64,000 nucleotides of DNA from Evansella sp. LMS18. GTDB taxonomy: Bacteria; Bacillota; Bacilli; Bacillales; Salisediminibacteriaceae. The notes beneath the pieces were generated by a model. That model ran no database searches, was not told where the DNA came from, and was given only the letters and a program-made list of their open reading frames with translations. Of this stretch, positions 44,264 to 53,019 are shown piece after piece (position 1 is the first letter of the stretch; every line of letters starts with the position of its first letter). The DNA is taken from the NCBI RefSeq assembly GCF_024362785.1, contig NZ_CP093301.1, forward strand, positions 3,162,001 to 3,226,000, given 5' to 3'. The translations under genes were made by a program, and so were the position numbers.

Positions 44264-44620
44264 ATGGCTAATCCTTATGATAAGGCACACGAACTTGCAA
44301 GTGCCTTAAGAGAAACAGAAGAATTTACAACTTTAAAGGGCTTGCATGACGAAGTTAACAGCGACGAGGTTGCAAAGCGTATGCTTGATAACTTCCGTAA
44401 CGTGCAAATGGAGCTTCAGCAGAAGCAAATGCAGGGAGCTCAAATTACTGAAGACGAAATCCAGCAGGCACAAAAGCAGTTTGAATTAGTGCAGCAGCAT
44501 GAAACAATCTCTAAGCTTATGGAAGCTGAGCAGCGCATGAGCCAGCTGATCGGTGATTTGAATAAAGAAATGACTCGTCCTCTTGAGGATCTGTATGGTG
44601 CGGAACCACAGCAAGGATAA
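44264..44620 (+). CDS. yheA: YheA, YlbF/YmcA-family helical protein
   Basis: A 118-residue, almost wholly helical protein of the YlbF superfamily (UPF0342). HELASALRETEEFTTLKGLHDEVNSDE and MLDNFRNVQMELQQKQMQG are typical; the C-terminal half is a coiled coil. YlbF and YmcA relatives act with RNase Y in mRNA processing, but YheA itself has no established role. ATG follows AAGGAGG. A clear terminator and then the 52-bp repeat array follow. Confidence 0.92.
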   Translation: MANPYDKAHELASALRETEEFTTLKGLHDEVNSDEVAKRMLDNFRNVQMELQQKQMQGAQITEDEIQQAQKQFELVQQHETISKLMEAEQRMSQLIGDLNKEMTRPLEDLYGAEPQQG

Positions 44621-44633
44621 TACGAGTTTAAGG

Positions 44634-44661
44634 AACGGATGCGATGAGCATCCGTTTTTTT
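44634..44661 (+). terminator. Terminator of yheA
   Basis: Stem ACGGATGC / GCATCCGT, loop GATGA, then TTTTTTTG. Confidence 0.9.
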
Positions 44662-44667
44662 GTTTTG

Positions 44668-45215
44668 AAGAGGTCCTTGCGTTACTTGAGAAGGGGAGTA
44701 CGTTACACTCAAGGGATGCGAGAGTTCCTTGCGTTACTTGAGCAGGGGAGTAAGTTATGTTCAGGGGATGCAAGAGGTCCTTGCGTTACTTGAGCAGGGG
44801 AAAACACTACGTTCAAGGGATGCAAGAGGTCCTTGCGTTACTTGAGCAGGGGAAAACATCACATTCAAGGGATGCAAGAGGTCCTTGCGTTACTTGAGCA
44901 GGGGAAAACACTACGTTCAAGGGATGCAAGAGGTCCTTGCGTTACTTGAGCAGGGGAAAACACTACGTTCAAGGGATGCAAGAGGTCCTTGCGTTACTTG
45001 AGAAGGGGAAAACACTACGTTCAAGGGATGCAAGAGGTCCTTGCGTTACTTGAGAAGGGGAAAACACTACGTTCAAGGGATGCAAGAGGTCCTTGCGTTA
45101 CTTGGGAAGGGGAAAACACTACGTTCAAGGGATGCAAGAGGTCCTTGCGTTACTTGAGAAGGGGAAAACATCACACTCAAGGGATGCAAGAGGTCCTTGC
45201 TCAAATTGAGAGGCA
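44668..45215 (+). repeat. 52-bp tandem repeat array, ten full units plus a decayed eleventh
   Basis: Units begin at 44668 and every 52 bp to 45136 without a single indel; an eleventh, 45188 onward, fades after about 25 bp. A unit reads AAGAGGTCCTTGCGTTACTT, then a G-rich part (GAGCAGGGGAAAACACTACG) and TTCAAGGGATGC. TCAAGGGATGCAAG and CTTGCGTTACTTGA of the next unit pair over 14 positions (two G-U, one mismatch) around the loop AGGTC. The outer units (1, 2, 4, 10) differ most. 52 is not a multiple of three, so no periodic protein is encoded. From 45216 to 45510 there is no gene. Confidence 0.95.
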
Positions 45216-45510
45216 GGAACCTTACTCTAAAAAGTATGAATGAAACCATTCATCCCTTGTATCATGGTAAATTCCAACCTCAAGGTATAAATGCCAGACG
45301 TCCTTCATTTCTGCATGCTGAGGACACTGCAACCAGGATAACTTATGCTTCCATCTACATATCCATTGCATCCGACACCAAGGAGAAAGTTCCAGTAACA
45401 GAGGGTCCTATATTCAGTCCACAAACAACCCCATTTTTTGTTCTATTCGCTTTTGGAAGGACATATATGTTTACCAATGAAGAAAGGACCAATGAAGGGG
45501 GATGGCAGCA

Positions 45511-46362
45511 GTGGCGTATCGCTTATTAGCGTTAGACATCGATGGTACCCTGTTAAAATCGAATCACAGGCTGGCAAAAGAGACTAAGGATGCAATTGAA
45601 TTTGTTAAAAGCAAAGGAGTTTATGTGACTTTAGCGACAGGAAGGGCTTTTCCTTCCGCCAGAAAAGTTGCTAAGGCACTGAAACTAAATGACGTATACT
45701 TAATAACTCATGATGGTGCGTTCGTAGCTGCCGATGCAGATGCTCCTATTTTTGAGCGGCGTCTCGACTCAGACCGTGTTTATCAGATTACAGATATTCT
45801 CGAAAACTATCATTGCCATGTGAGGCTTTTGCATGAAAAATATGCACTGGGAAATAAGCTGAACCAGAAAAACCAGCTGATCGCGAAAATGAATACCAAA
45901 ATGGGAGACCCATTGTTTTATCCGATAAACTTCGTAGATTCACCGAGCAATTACCTGATTGACCAGCCGCTTACAGTGCCGAAAATATGTGCGAAGTTCT
46001 GGAATGAAAGCGAAAGACTTGATGCAATTGAAGAAATAAAAGAAGCAGTAAGTGAGGTACGGGTGACTTCTTCCTATGAAGGAAGTCTTGATATTACAGA
46101 TGCTTCAGCCACAAAAGCGAGAGGTCTCCAGGTACTCGGGCAGAAACTTGGAATAAAACTAAGTGAGATGGTTGCGGTGGGCTCATACGATAATGATGAA
46201 GAAATGGTTGCCCAGGCAGGCCTGGGTGTAGCAATGGGGCAATCAAACGACCAACTGAAATCACTTGCAGACTGGGTAACCCGATCAAACAATCAAAATG
46301 GCGTTGGCTATATGATAAAAGAAGTTTTCCGGAAGCAGCTCAGAACAGAAACATATAAATAA
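45511..46362 (+). CDS. HAD-superfamily phosphatase, Cof type
   Basis: A 283-residue Cof-type HAD hydrolase. Motif I with nucleophile is LALDIDGTLLKS (Asp at about residue 8), motif II is TLATGRAFPSA, the cap domain spans about 85-185, and motif IV is VAVGSYDNDEEMVAQAGLGVAMGQ. It hydrolyses a phosphate ester, perhaps flavin or sugar phosphates. Position near yheA and sequence recall B. subtilis YhaX, a sporulation-expressed HAD. The start GTG at 45511 is 9 bases from GGGG; an ATG at 45502 touches the Shine-Dalgarno site. Confidence 0.87.
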   Translation: MAYRLLALDIDGTLLKSNHRLAKETKDAIEFVKSKGVYVTLATGRAFPSARKVAKALKLNDVYLITHDGAFVAADADAPIFERRLDSDRVYQITDILENYHCHVRLLHEKYALGNKLNQKNQLIAKMNTKMGDPLFYPINFVDSPSNYLIDQPLTVPKICAKFWNESERLDAIEEIKEAVSEVRVTSSYEGSLDITDASATKARGLQVLGQKLGIKLSEMVAVGSYDNDEEMVAQAGLGVAMGQSNDQLKSLADWVTRSNNQNGVGYMIKEVFRKQLRTETYK

Positions 46363-46374
46363 TCTAATTACAAA

Positions 46375-46409
46375 GAACACGGTGGCTCAACAGAGCTGCC
46401 GTGTTTTAA
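46375..46409 (+). terminator. Terminator of the HAD phosphatase gene
   Basis: AACACGGTGGCT - CAACAG - AGCTGCCGTGTT, then TTAATTTTT. Confidence 0.85.
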
Positions 46410-46509
46410 TTTTTAGTTTTTGCCGGCAAGTGTCAGGGAATAAATAGAATGTTACTGTGATTAGAATTCATAAAGGGGAACCTAACTAAAAGAGAGAGTA
46501 GGGAACAAA

Positions 46510-46941
46510 GTGGAAGAACAGAAACTACGGGACTTGTTTGAAAAAGCTCTGGAAACACATAATGATGATTCAGGAGCTCTATTTTTATACTCATTAATGG
46601 ATTTTGAATTCGATTATGACGAGGACAAAGAAACAGTACAACTGACTGCCCCGGTTACAGATATTATGTTTAACCAGATGGGAATTCTCCATGGAGGAAT
46701 TATCACTTATATAGCGGATACGGCAATGGGACATTTAGTGGCGGCTTTCTCAGATAAACCAGCTGTATCACTTGAACTTAAAACGCAGTTTTTGCGTTCT
46801 GCAAAAGAAGGAAAGATACATGCCCATGCCTCCTTTTTGAAAAAAGGAGCGAATATACATTTTTGTGAATGCAGGCTGGAAGACGACAATGGCAGGCTCC
46901 TTGCGAATATAACCGCCACCTTTTATACGATTGCTGAATGA
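46510..46941 (+). CDS. Hotdog-fold thioesterase (PaaI/YdiI-like)
   Basis: A 143-residue PaaI-type thioesterase. The substrate-binding loop NQMGILHGGIITYIADTAMGH contains the HGG motif and the general-base Asp typical of the family; ELKTQFLRSAKEG is the central strand pair. It would hydrolyse short or aromatic acyl-CoA esters, or act as a proof-reading thioesterase. GTG start after AGAGTAGGG. It stands alone between two terminators. Confidence 0.85.
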   Translation: MEEQKLRDLFEKALETHNDDSGALFLYSLMDFEFDYDEDKETVQLTAPVTDIMFNQMGILHGGIITYIADTAMGHLVAAFSDKPAVSLELKTQFLRSAKEGKIHAHASFLKKGANIHFCECRLEDDNGRLLANITATFYTIAE

Positions 46942-46956
46942 AACACCGATGAACAG

Positions 46957-46995
46957 GAAAAGCACAGACTCGCCTTGCCAGCCTGTGCTTTTTTG
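46957..46995. terminator. Bidirectional terminator
   Basis: AAAAGCACAG / CTGTGCTTTT with a 16-base loop, then TTGTATT, between the convergent thioesterase and YhzD-like genes. Confidence 0.85.
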
Positions 46996-46997
46996 TA

Positions 46998-47183
46998 TTA
47001 TTGATGGAAATGAACAAGGCCTCCTGAAGAGCGGACAACCCTGCTTGGATTTTCAGTAAGGTTCTCTTCCTCCAGGCGTTTAAGCCCCTGCTCCTTTGCT
47101 TCTTTATCATCTGCTGCCTCAAAAGCCTCGTTAATTAAATGTTTTCCAGATTTGTCATAAGCTGTTAAAAAGTACTTTTTCAT
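46998..47183 (-). CDS. YhzD-like small protein
   Basis: A 61-residue protein: KKYFLTAYDKSGKHLINEAFEAADDKEAKEQGLKRLEEE, then RVVRSSGGLVHFH. The layout (beta strand, 'SGK', acidic helix, 'SG-L--FH' end) resembles YhzD of B. subtilis, a small protein of unknown function encoded in the same general region. ATG follows AGGAGGG. Confidence 0.6.
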   Translation of the reverse strand: MKKYFLTAYDKSGKHLINEAFEAADDKEAKEQGLKRLEEENLTENPSRVVRSSGGLVHFHQ

Positions 47184-47208
47184 TAATTTTCCCTCCTGGA
47201 TTTATTTA

Positions 47209-47322
47209 CACTTTAAGAAAGTATAAAATTTTTGCGGTGAAGTTTTTTCACCGTAGTGAAAATTTTTAAGGCTGAAGTATAAGAACCTACCTCTATCATC
47301 GCCAATCGGCGAGATTTCTTTA
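47209..47322 (+). repeat. Dispersed repeat family K, copy 2
   Basis: 114 bp, TTTAAGAAAGTATAAAATTT ... ATCGCCAATCGGCGAGATTTCTTTA. Both ends match 33653-33780. GGTGAAGTT-TTTTCACC forms an internal hairpin. Confidence 0.7.
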
Positions 47323-47468
47323 ATTTTATTTTAAATATTCTAAAGACTTTCTTCAAGCCTCATGTTCTGGCAGGGCCGTAAATGAAGAAGCGAGTTTTCT
47401 TCTGCCAGTTTTGTAACCATCCGCCCAGCAATTGAATATATTGGGCAGTGGAAGGAGGGGTACTCAGA

Positions 47469-47867
47469 ATGCAGCATATGAAAAAAATGTGTAATGATCA
47501 CTTATACCGGTACGTTCTTGTTACTACAAAAGACAATCAGCAATTTGACGGGATTGTTGAGCATGTGGATGACGAGAATCTTTATTTAGCGGTAGTGATG
47601 AACCAGTCTGTCGGCTACCCAATGCAGGGGGTACCATCTGGATTTGGTTACGGAAATGATAGTGAGGAAGATGATGGAGGGGACCAGCGTATAATTGGAC
47701 CCGGGTTTGGGGCAGCTCCATTTTACGGAGGATACGGGCCATATGGAGGATTCCCGGCGTACGGGGGCTACGGGTACGGTTACCCGTACAGAAGAAGTCC
47801 TTTCGGCCGGTTAATCCTTCCGCTGGCAGGGTTGACCGCCCTGAGTCTTCTGCCGTTTTATTTCTGA
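47469..47867 (+). CDS. Gly/Tyr-rich protein with LSm-like N terminus
   Basis: A 132-residue protein. Residues 5-45 (YRYVLVTTKDNQQFDGIVEHVDDENLYLAVV) look like the Sm1/Sm2 strands of an LSm/SH3-like barrel. Residues 48-75 are acidic, 80-115 are Gly/Tyr/Pro repeats (YGGYGPYGGFPAYGGYGYG), and the last 15 are hydrophobic. Gly/Tyr-rich tails are common in spore-coat and exosporium proteins of Bacilli, so a coat role is plausible but not shown. ATG 47469 follows GAAGGAGGGG. I do not recognize a named orthologue. Confidence 0.65.
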   Translation: MQHMKKMCNDHLYRYVLVTTKDNQQFDGIVEHVDDENLYLAVVMNQSVGYPMQGVPSGFGYGNDSEEDDGGDQRIIGPGFGAAPFYGGYGPYGGFPAYGGYGYGYPYRRSPFGRLILPLAGLTALSLLPFYF

Positions 47868-47873
47868 ATGTAG

Positions 47874-47900
47874 TCAGGCACAAACATGTGCCTGGCTTTT
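47874..47900 (+). terminator. Terminator of the Gly/Tyr-rich protein gene
   Basis: CAGGCACA - AACA - TGTGCCTG, then GCTTTTC. Confidence 0.75.
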
Positions 47901-47973
47901 CACTTTCCGGAAGGGGAACGTTTATTCTGTTTATGTTATAATTGACGATAATAACAGAGATTGGAGGGTTCGT

Positions 47974-49209
47974 ATGCTTCGATTTATACATACAGCTGAT
48001 GTACATCTTGGAAGACCGGTAAAATCCCGTTTGGATATGCCTGAAAAATTTGCAGAAACAGCCAGGGAAGCGGCTTATGTGTCCTTTCAGCGAATTATTG
48101 ATGAGTCGCTCAGCCGGCAGGCAGATTTTGTTTTAATAAGTGGAGATGTGTATGACCAGGAGGAAAGATCTCTGAGAGGGCAGTGGTTTATAAAGAAACA
48201 GGCAGAACGCCTTCAGGAAGCAGGGATTCCACTGCTGATAACTCACGGAAATCATGATCCCCTTAATAATAAGAACGGAATGGTAGCAATGCCGGATAAT
48301 GTACATATTTTTCCTTCAGTACCTGAACCCTATTTCATTGAGAAAAATAATGGAGAAAAGGCATATATATATGGTTTCAGTTATCCGCAAAAAGCATTTT
48401 ACGAGAATCCGGTCCCTCTTTTTAAAAAGGAAAACGACCTGGAAGCATATCACATAGGGATGCTTCATGGCCAGGAAACACAGCAGGACGGCCATGAGCC
48501 GTATGCTCCTTTTGCAGTAAGGGATCTTTTACAGCTCGGCTTTGATTACTGGGCACTTGGCCATATTCATAAAAGGCAGACATTGAATATGTATCCGCCT
48601 GTCGTTTATCCAGGGAATGTCCAGGGAGGAACGAGAAAAGAAACGGGAGCAAAAGGGGCGTATTTTGTAGAGCTGGAAAAGCATCAAACAAATCTTCACT
48701 TTGTGGAAACCTCCCCTTTACAATGGGAAAAAATAGAGGTTCATATTGATGGCCATGAAACTATGGATGAACTCATTGCAGCGATCATTGATAATATCAC
48801 CGCCTCTATTTTAAAAGAGAAGCTGTATTTTACCGCCTTGAAATTAACCGGCAACGGGACGCTGCATGAAGAATTAACAGGCAGTGCGAGCCAGCAGGAA
48901 CTTCTGGAACTCCTTCGTGAGGAACTCATTCCTTATTCTGTGTGGGTCGACCGCATCAGTTTCCAGACAGCACCGTATATCGACAGGGAAAAGCTGAAAA
49001 AACAAAATGATCTGCTGGGGGATATTATCGACACATCAGAAAAACTTAGGGCATCAGATAAAGAATTGGATAAAACACTAAAGCCGGTGTTTTCACATCC
49101 TGTAATGAAACGTTATATAGACAGGCTGACTCCGGAAGACCGGGAAGAGATTATTACGGAAGCGGAATCCAGACTAATCTCCAGCCTCATGGAGGAAGTG
49201 GACCGATGA
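47974..49209 (+). CDS. yhaO: DNA repair exonuclease, SbcD/Mre11-like
   Basis: A 411-residue calcineurin-like phosphodiesterase. The five phosphoesterase motifs are visible: IHTADVHLGR (DxH), LISGDVYDQEE (GDxxD), THGNHDPL (GNHD), GMLHGQE and WALGHIHKRQ (GHxH). It should be a manganese-dependent nuclease that partners YhaN as SbcD partners SbcC. It overlaps yhaN by four bases (ATGA), so translation is coupled. TTGGAGGG precedes its ATG. Confidence 0.93.
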   Translation: MLRFIHTADVHLGRPVKSRLDMPEKFAETAREAAYVSFQRIIDESLSRQADFVLISGDVYDQEERSLRGQWFIKKQAERLQEAGIPLLITHGNHDPLNNKNGMVAMPDNVHIFPSVPEPYFIEKNNGEKAYIYGFSYPQKAFYENPVPLFKKENDLEAYHIGMLHGQETQQDGHEPYAPFAVRDLLQLGFDYWALGHIHKRQTLNMYPPVVYPGNVQGGTRKETGAKGAYFVELEKHQTNLHFVETSPLQWEKIEVHIDGHETMDELIAAIIDNITASILKEKLYFTALKLTGNGTLHEELTGSASQQELLELLREELIPYSVWVDRISFQTAPYIDREKLKKQNDLLGDIIDTSEKLRASDKELDKTLKPVFSHPVMKRYIDRLTPEDREEIITEAESRLISSLMEEVDR

Positions 49210-52200
49210 AACTGAAAAAAGTGCATATATACGGTTTCGGTAAATGGGAAGATACGAAGTGGGAGCTTGACGGCAGCGGTATTCAGGTTTTTCTCGGAAG
49301 AAACGAGTCGGGAAAGTCCACCTTCATGGCCTTTATTCAGGCAGTGCTTTTCGGGTTTCCGAAAAAAGGAGAGAATCAGTATATTCCCCGTCATTCAAAC
49401 GCATATGGGGGAGAACTGATCTTCGAAACAAACGGGGAAACTGTAACTGTAAAAAGAGTAAAGGGCAGAAGAGCGAAAGGGGAAGTTTCTGTCCACCTGG
49501 ACGATGGAAGGAACGGAGGAGAAGAACTGCTGGAGAGAATCCTTGAAAATCTTGATCTGACTACTTTCAGAGGGATCTTTCATTTTGATTTAGATGGTTT
49601 GAATGGTTTAGGAAGTTTAAATCCTGAAGATTTAAATGAGTTTCTTTACGACGCAGGCTTTTCAGGGGGGAGTTCCATTACCCAGCTGGAAAAAGAACTC
49701 CATAAAGAAATGGAACAGCTGTTCAAGCCACGGGGAAAGAAAACCGAGCTCAACCTTTTGATTAACAGGATGCAGAAGAAAGAACAGGAAATAAAAAGTG
49801 TGGAGGAAAGGCTCAGCCTGTATGAAAGTCTGAAGTCAGACTTAACTGTAAATGAAGAGAATTATGCCAGGAACAAAGACATGCTTAAAAAGCTGAACGC
49901 CGATATAAATGAGCTGGATAAACATATTGCGCTTCTTCCATTAGCCACTGAGTATCGTGAACTGCAGCTATGGTTTGGGGAAGAGGACATGATTGATAAC
50001 TTTCCTCAAAATGGCAATGGGAGACTGGACTCTGTACAGCAGGAAATTATAAACACAAGCGCTCTTCTTAAGGAAGAAACCTTGAGAGCTAAATCGCTGG
50101 AAGAAGAAATGAAAGTTATGGCAGTGCATCCATCCTTGCCCGAAATAAAAAATGAGGTCTACCAGAAATCCCACCAGTTTGAAAGCTATAAAAAAAGCAA
50201 AAATGAACTAAGGGAACAGGAATTATACAGAAATTCGGCAGTGAACCAAATGGATCTCCTGGAGAAGAACTGGCAGACAAGAGGGGAAATTAATTTTTCG
50301 GATATTATTTTTCACTCCTATATGAAGAATGAATTTACGAGAATGAAAGAAGAAATCGTAAATGAAAGAAATGACTTAGCCAGGGCGGAAAAAGAGAAAA
50401 ACAGACTGCAGGGAGAAGCGGAAGCTGCTGGTAAGGATGTGGAAAGGACAGAAAGGCAGATTCTTGATGAGGCAACAAGGCAGGAGTTGAAAAAAACATC
50501 TGCTTCAGCGAATAAGGGAGCGGAAGCAGAGTGGGAAATCAAATCCTTGAAAGAACGCCTTGAGTTTATTGCCGAAGAAAAAACGAGACAGGCTGAAAGT
50601 GACCGCAGGCAGCAGAAGGGGTTTTATATACTTTCGGCTTTGCTGCTGATAATGAGTCTTACATTATTTAATTTTACCGGGCCATCGGCGGTCTTCATAT
50701 TGGCAGGGCTTTCTGCGGGAGCTTTAGCCGGAGGGCTCTGGAAACGGTCAGAAGCTGCCCGGACGCAGAATAATTATGAAAAACAGCTGAACGAAATCAA
50801 TGAGAGGCTGGATGTTCTCAGGCATGAGCCTTCTGCGGCTGGCACTATATCAAGTCACGAGGCTGAACGGAAGCTTAGAGAAGATGAGGAAAACCGTCTG
50901 CAGTATAAAGAGGCGCTGCACAGGTACAAGCTTTCTGAAAAAAGCTTAACTGAAGTGGAAGCTGAAACGGAAAGCAGGCTTCGGCGTATTGCAGCACTTA
51001 ATGGGGAGCTGCACAGCTGGGCAAAGGAATACAAACTGCCTCCAGGGGAAGAAGTGACTTTCTACGAAGGTCTGCTTCATGCAGTGGAGGAATGGAAAGA
51101 GACAGAATCTGAGCTTGATAAAACAAACAGGAAGATTAGTATGCTGGAGGAAGAGCAGAAGCAGTTTGAAGAAGAAGTGGCTTCTCTTTTACACAAAACG
51201 GGGTATCCCAGTAACAATGGAATTCCTTCTCTTCAGGAGGCTGTCTCCTGTTTACTTGATTTTGTGCGCAGAGAGGAAACAAAGGAAAAAGACCTGAACA
51301 GAAAACAGGAAAAGCTAAGCAGTATAAAAGAAAACATTTCCCGTCTTAAATTTGAAAAAGAGGCACTGGAAGAAAAGAAAACAGCTCTCTTTAAAGCAGC
51401 TTGTGCAGATGATGAGGAAGAATTCCGCAGGCGGGCCGTACAATATGAGAGACAACAGAAAATGAAAGATAAGGAAAGGGATCTGCGAATTCAGATGAAG
51501 ACAATTCAGCCTGATGAAACGGAGCTTAAAAGAGTTTATGCAGCACTCCTTGATGAAAACGCGGCCCCTTCTGCTGAACAGCAGGAGAAAAAGGATAAGT
51601 ATGCTTCCCTAGAAACAGAGAATGACAAAGTGGTTGAGAGGCTTGCACAGATAAAAAGAGAAATCTCTCATCTTGAAAAGGATGGGAAGTATGAAGAGCT
51701 TCAGATGGAATTTTCCCAGATGAAAGAAGAGCTTCAGTACCTGGTTAAAAAATGGGCAGTTCTGGCAACAGGAAATGATGTTCTTAAACAAGTAAAGGCT
51801 GTTTATGAAAAAGAACGGCAGCCGGAAGTAATAAGGGAGACAGAGAGACTTTTTAGTTTTCTCACGGATGGAAGATATACGAGAGTTTACGCCCCACTTG
51901 GAGAAAAAAGGTTTATTCTTGAAAGAAACGACGGGGCAAGGTTCGATCCTGCTGAAGTAAGCCGGGGAACTTGTGAGATGCTTTATCTGGCAATCAGGTT
52001 TGCTCTCGCATCCAAATACAGAAGCGGAAGCAGCATTCCCTTGTTCATGGATGAGACTTTTGTGAACATGGATAAAGTGCGGCGGAGCAGAGTAAATGAG
52101 CTGCTCAAAAAGATTTCGGAGTCAAGACAGGTTTTATTCTTTACCTGCCATGAACATCTCTCTGAAGAAGTCCAGTCCGGTAATATCCATCAGCTGAGAG

Positions 52201-52226
52201 AAGAAACGGAAGCAGCGGCCGGCTGA
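49206..52226 (+). CDS. yhaN: SbcC/Rad50-like ATPase with central membrane helices
   Basis: A 1006-residue SMC-like ATPase. Walker A GRNESGKSTFMAFIQA near residue 36; ABC-type signature SRGTCEMLYLAIRFAL and Walker B SIPLFMDETFVNMD near the C terminus. Two long coiled coils (about 165-465 and 520-880) flank two hydrophobic helices at about 473-515 (ILSALLLIMSLTLFNF, VFILAGLSAGALAGG) where SbcC has its zinc hook; no CxxC hook is present there. YhaN-type proteins work with YhaO in DNA end processing. The mid-coil membrane segments suggest that the arm tip is membrane-anchored. Confidence 0.9.
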   Translation: MKLKKVHIYGFGKWEDTKWELDGSGIQVFLGRNESGKSTFMAFIQAVLFGFPKKGENQYIPRHSNAYGGELIFETNGETVTVKRVKGRRAKGEVSVHLDDGRNGGEELLERILENLDLTTFRGIFHFDLDGLNGLGSLNPEDLNEFLYDAGFSGGSSITQLEKELHKEMEQLFKPRGKKTELNLLINRMQKKEQEIKSVEERLSLYESLKSDLTVNEENYARNKDMLKKLNADINELDKHIALLPLATEYRELQLWFGEEDMIDNFPQNGNGRLDSVQQEIINTSALLKEETLRAKSLEEEMKVMAVHPSLPEIKNEVYQKSHQFESYKKSKNELREQELYRNSAVNQMDLLEKNWQTRGEINFSDIIFHSYMKNEFTRMKEEIVNERNDLARAEKEKNRLQGEAEAAGKDVERTERQILDEATRQELKKTSASANKGAEAEWEIKSLKERLEFIAEEKTRQAESDRRQQKGFYILSALLLIMSLTLFNFTGPSAVFILAGLSAGALAGGLWKRSEAARTQNNYEKQLNEINERLDVLRHEPSAAGTISSHEAERKLREDEENRLQYKEALHRYKLSEKSLTEVEAETESRLRRIAALNGELHSWAKEYKLPPGEEVTFYEGLLHAVEEWKETESELDKTNRKISMLEEEQKQFEEEVASLLHKTGYPSNNGIPSLQEAVSCLLDFVRREETKEKDLNRKQEKLSSIKENISRLKFEKEALEEKKTALFKAACADDEEEFRRRAVQYERQQKMKDKERDLRIQMKTIQPDETELKRVYAALLDENAAPSAEQQEKKDKYASLETENDKVVERLAQIKREISHLEKDGKYEELQMEFSQMKEELQYLVKKWAVLATGNDVLKQVKAVYEKERQPEVIRETERLFSFLTDGRYTRVYAPLGEKRFILERNDGARFDPAEVSRGTCEMLYLAIRFALASKYRSGSSIPLFMDETFVNMDKVRRSRVNELLKKISESRQVLFFTCHEHLSEEVQSGNIHQLREETEAAAG

Positions 52227-52347
52227 TGATTTCTTTTCCTGGATATTTATATTAAAATATTCACAGGAGAAAATTTAAAAGGGCAGCCTGGATGCAAAAA
52301 CTTAACTGCTCTTTTCAATCAGAAATGCGGAGGGTGGTTGTTTTAAA

Positions 52348-53019
52348 ATGAGCCAATATCAAATTTACCTTGTAGAAGATGAAGAAAATCTCGGAGAAGT
52401 AATAAAAGCATATATGGAAAAAGAAGGCTGGGCAGTGACACATTTTACTGACGGCAAAGAGGCCTCTTCGCACATTGAAAGCCCTCCTCATTTATGGGTG
52501 CTTGATATAATGCTTCCTGGTATGGATGGTTACCAGCTGTTAAAGGCTATCAAAAATTACGAAGACACTCCGGTGATATTTATATCTGCACGTGATAAAG
52601 ATCTGGACAAAGTTCTCGGCCTGGAACTTGGAAGCGATGATTATCTGGCTAAACCATTTCTTCCGGAAGAACTGGTTATCAGGGCAAAGAAACTATTAAA
52701 AAGAGCATATCCGGATGATGGACATGAAGCTGAAAAAGTAGAATTAAACGGATATGTGATCGACCCTCAGGGCAGGACAGTTACAGATGACGGAAGAACG
52801 ATTGAACTGACGACAAAAGAAATGGACCTGGTTATTCTGCTTACCACCAATACAGGGAAGGCCCTCTCAAGAGAGGATATTATCGAGTATGTCTGGGGAT
52901 CGGACTATTACGGGTCTGAACGTGCGGTGGATGATGTAGTCCGCCGGGTACGTAAAAAGCTTCCAAGAATACATGTAGAAACACTTTACGGATATGGATA
53001 CAGGGTCCTGTCTTCATGA
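52348..53019 (+). CDS. cssR: Response regulator, CssR-like (OmpR family)
   Basis: A 223-residue regulator. Receiver domain 1-120: acidic pocket VEDEEN, phospho-acceptor Asp53 in LWVLDIMLPGMDG, and conserved Lys in YLAKPFLPEEL. The winged-helix domain from about 130 has LTTKEMDLVILL and VDDVVRRVRKKLP. It reads almost in step with B. subtilis CssR (IYLVEDE-NL, PHLW-LDIMLP, VLGLELGS-DY), the regulator of secretion and heat stress that turns on htrA and htrB. It overlaps the kinase gene by four bases (ATGA). The regulon is not in this window. Confidence 0.88.
   Translation: MSQYQIYLVEDEENLGEVIKAYMEKEGWAVTHFTDGKEASSHIESPPHLWVLDIMLPGMDGYQLLKAIKNYEDTPVIFISARDKDLDKVLGLELGSDDYLAKPFLPEELVIRAKKLLKRAYPDDGHEAEKVELNGYVIDPQGRTVTDDGRTIELTTKEMDLVILLTTNTGKALSREDIIEYVWGSDYYGSERAVDDVVRRVRKKLPRIHVETLYGYGYRVLSS

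Noticed and set aside
44668-45215. CRISPR array (palindromic ~33-base repeats with ~19-base spacers)
   Set aside because: The spacers are near-identical and far shorter than usual, and no cas gene is nearby. It is a simple tandem repeat.
44989-45243. ORF spanning the 52-bp array, giving a repetitive protein
   Set aside because: The unit length is not a multiple of three and the frame has no ribosome-binding site; the periodic peptide is a by-product of the DNA repeat.
45216-45510. Gene between the tandem array and the HAD phosphatase
   Set aside because: A frame (45197-45529) crosses it but starts in the repeat without a ribosome-binding site and has no recognizable protein features.
47524-48006. 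160-codon minus-strand frame over the Gly/Tyr-rich protein gene
   Set aside because: Antisense to a gene with ribosome-binding site and terminator; composition is a mirror of the GGY repeats.
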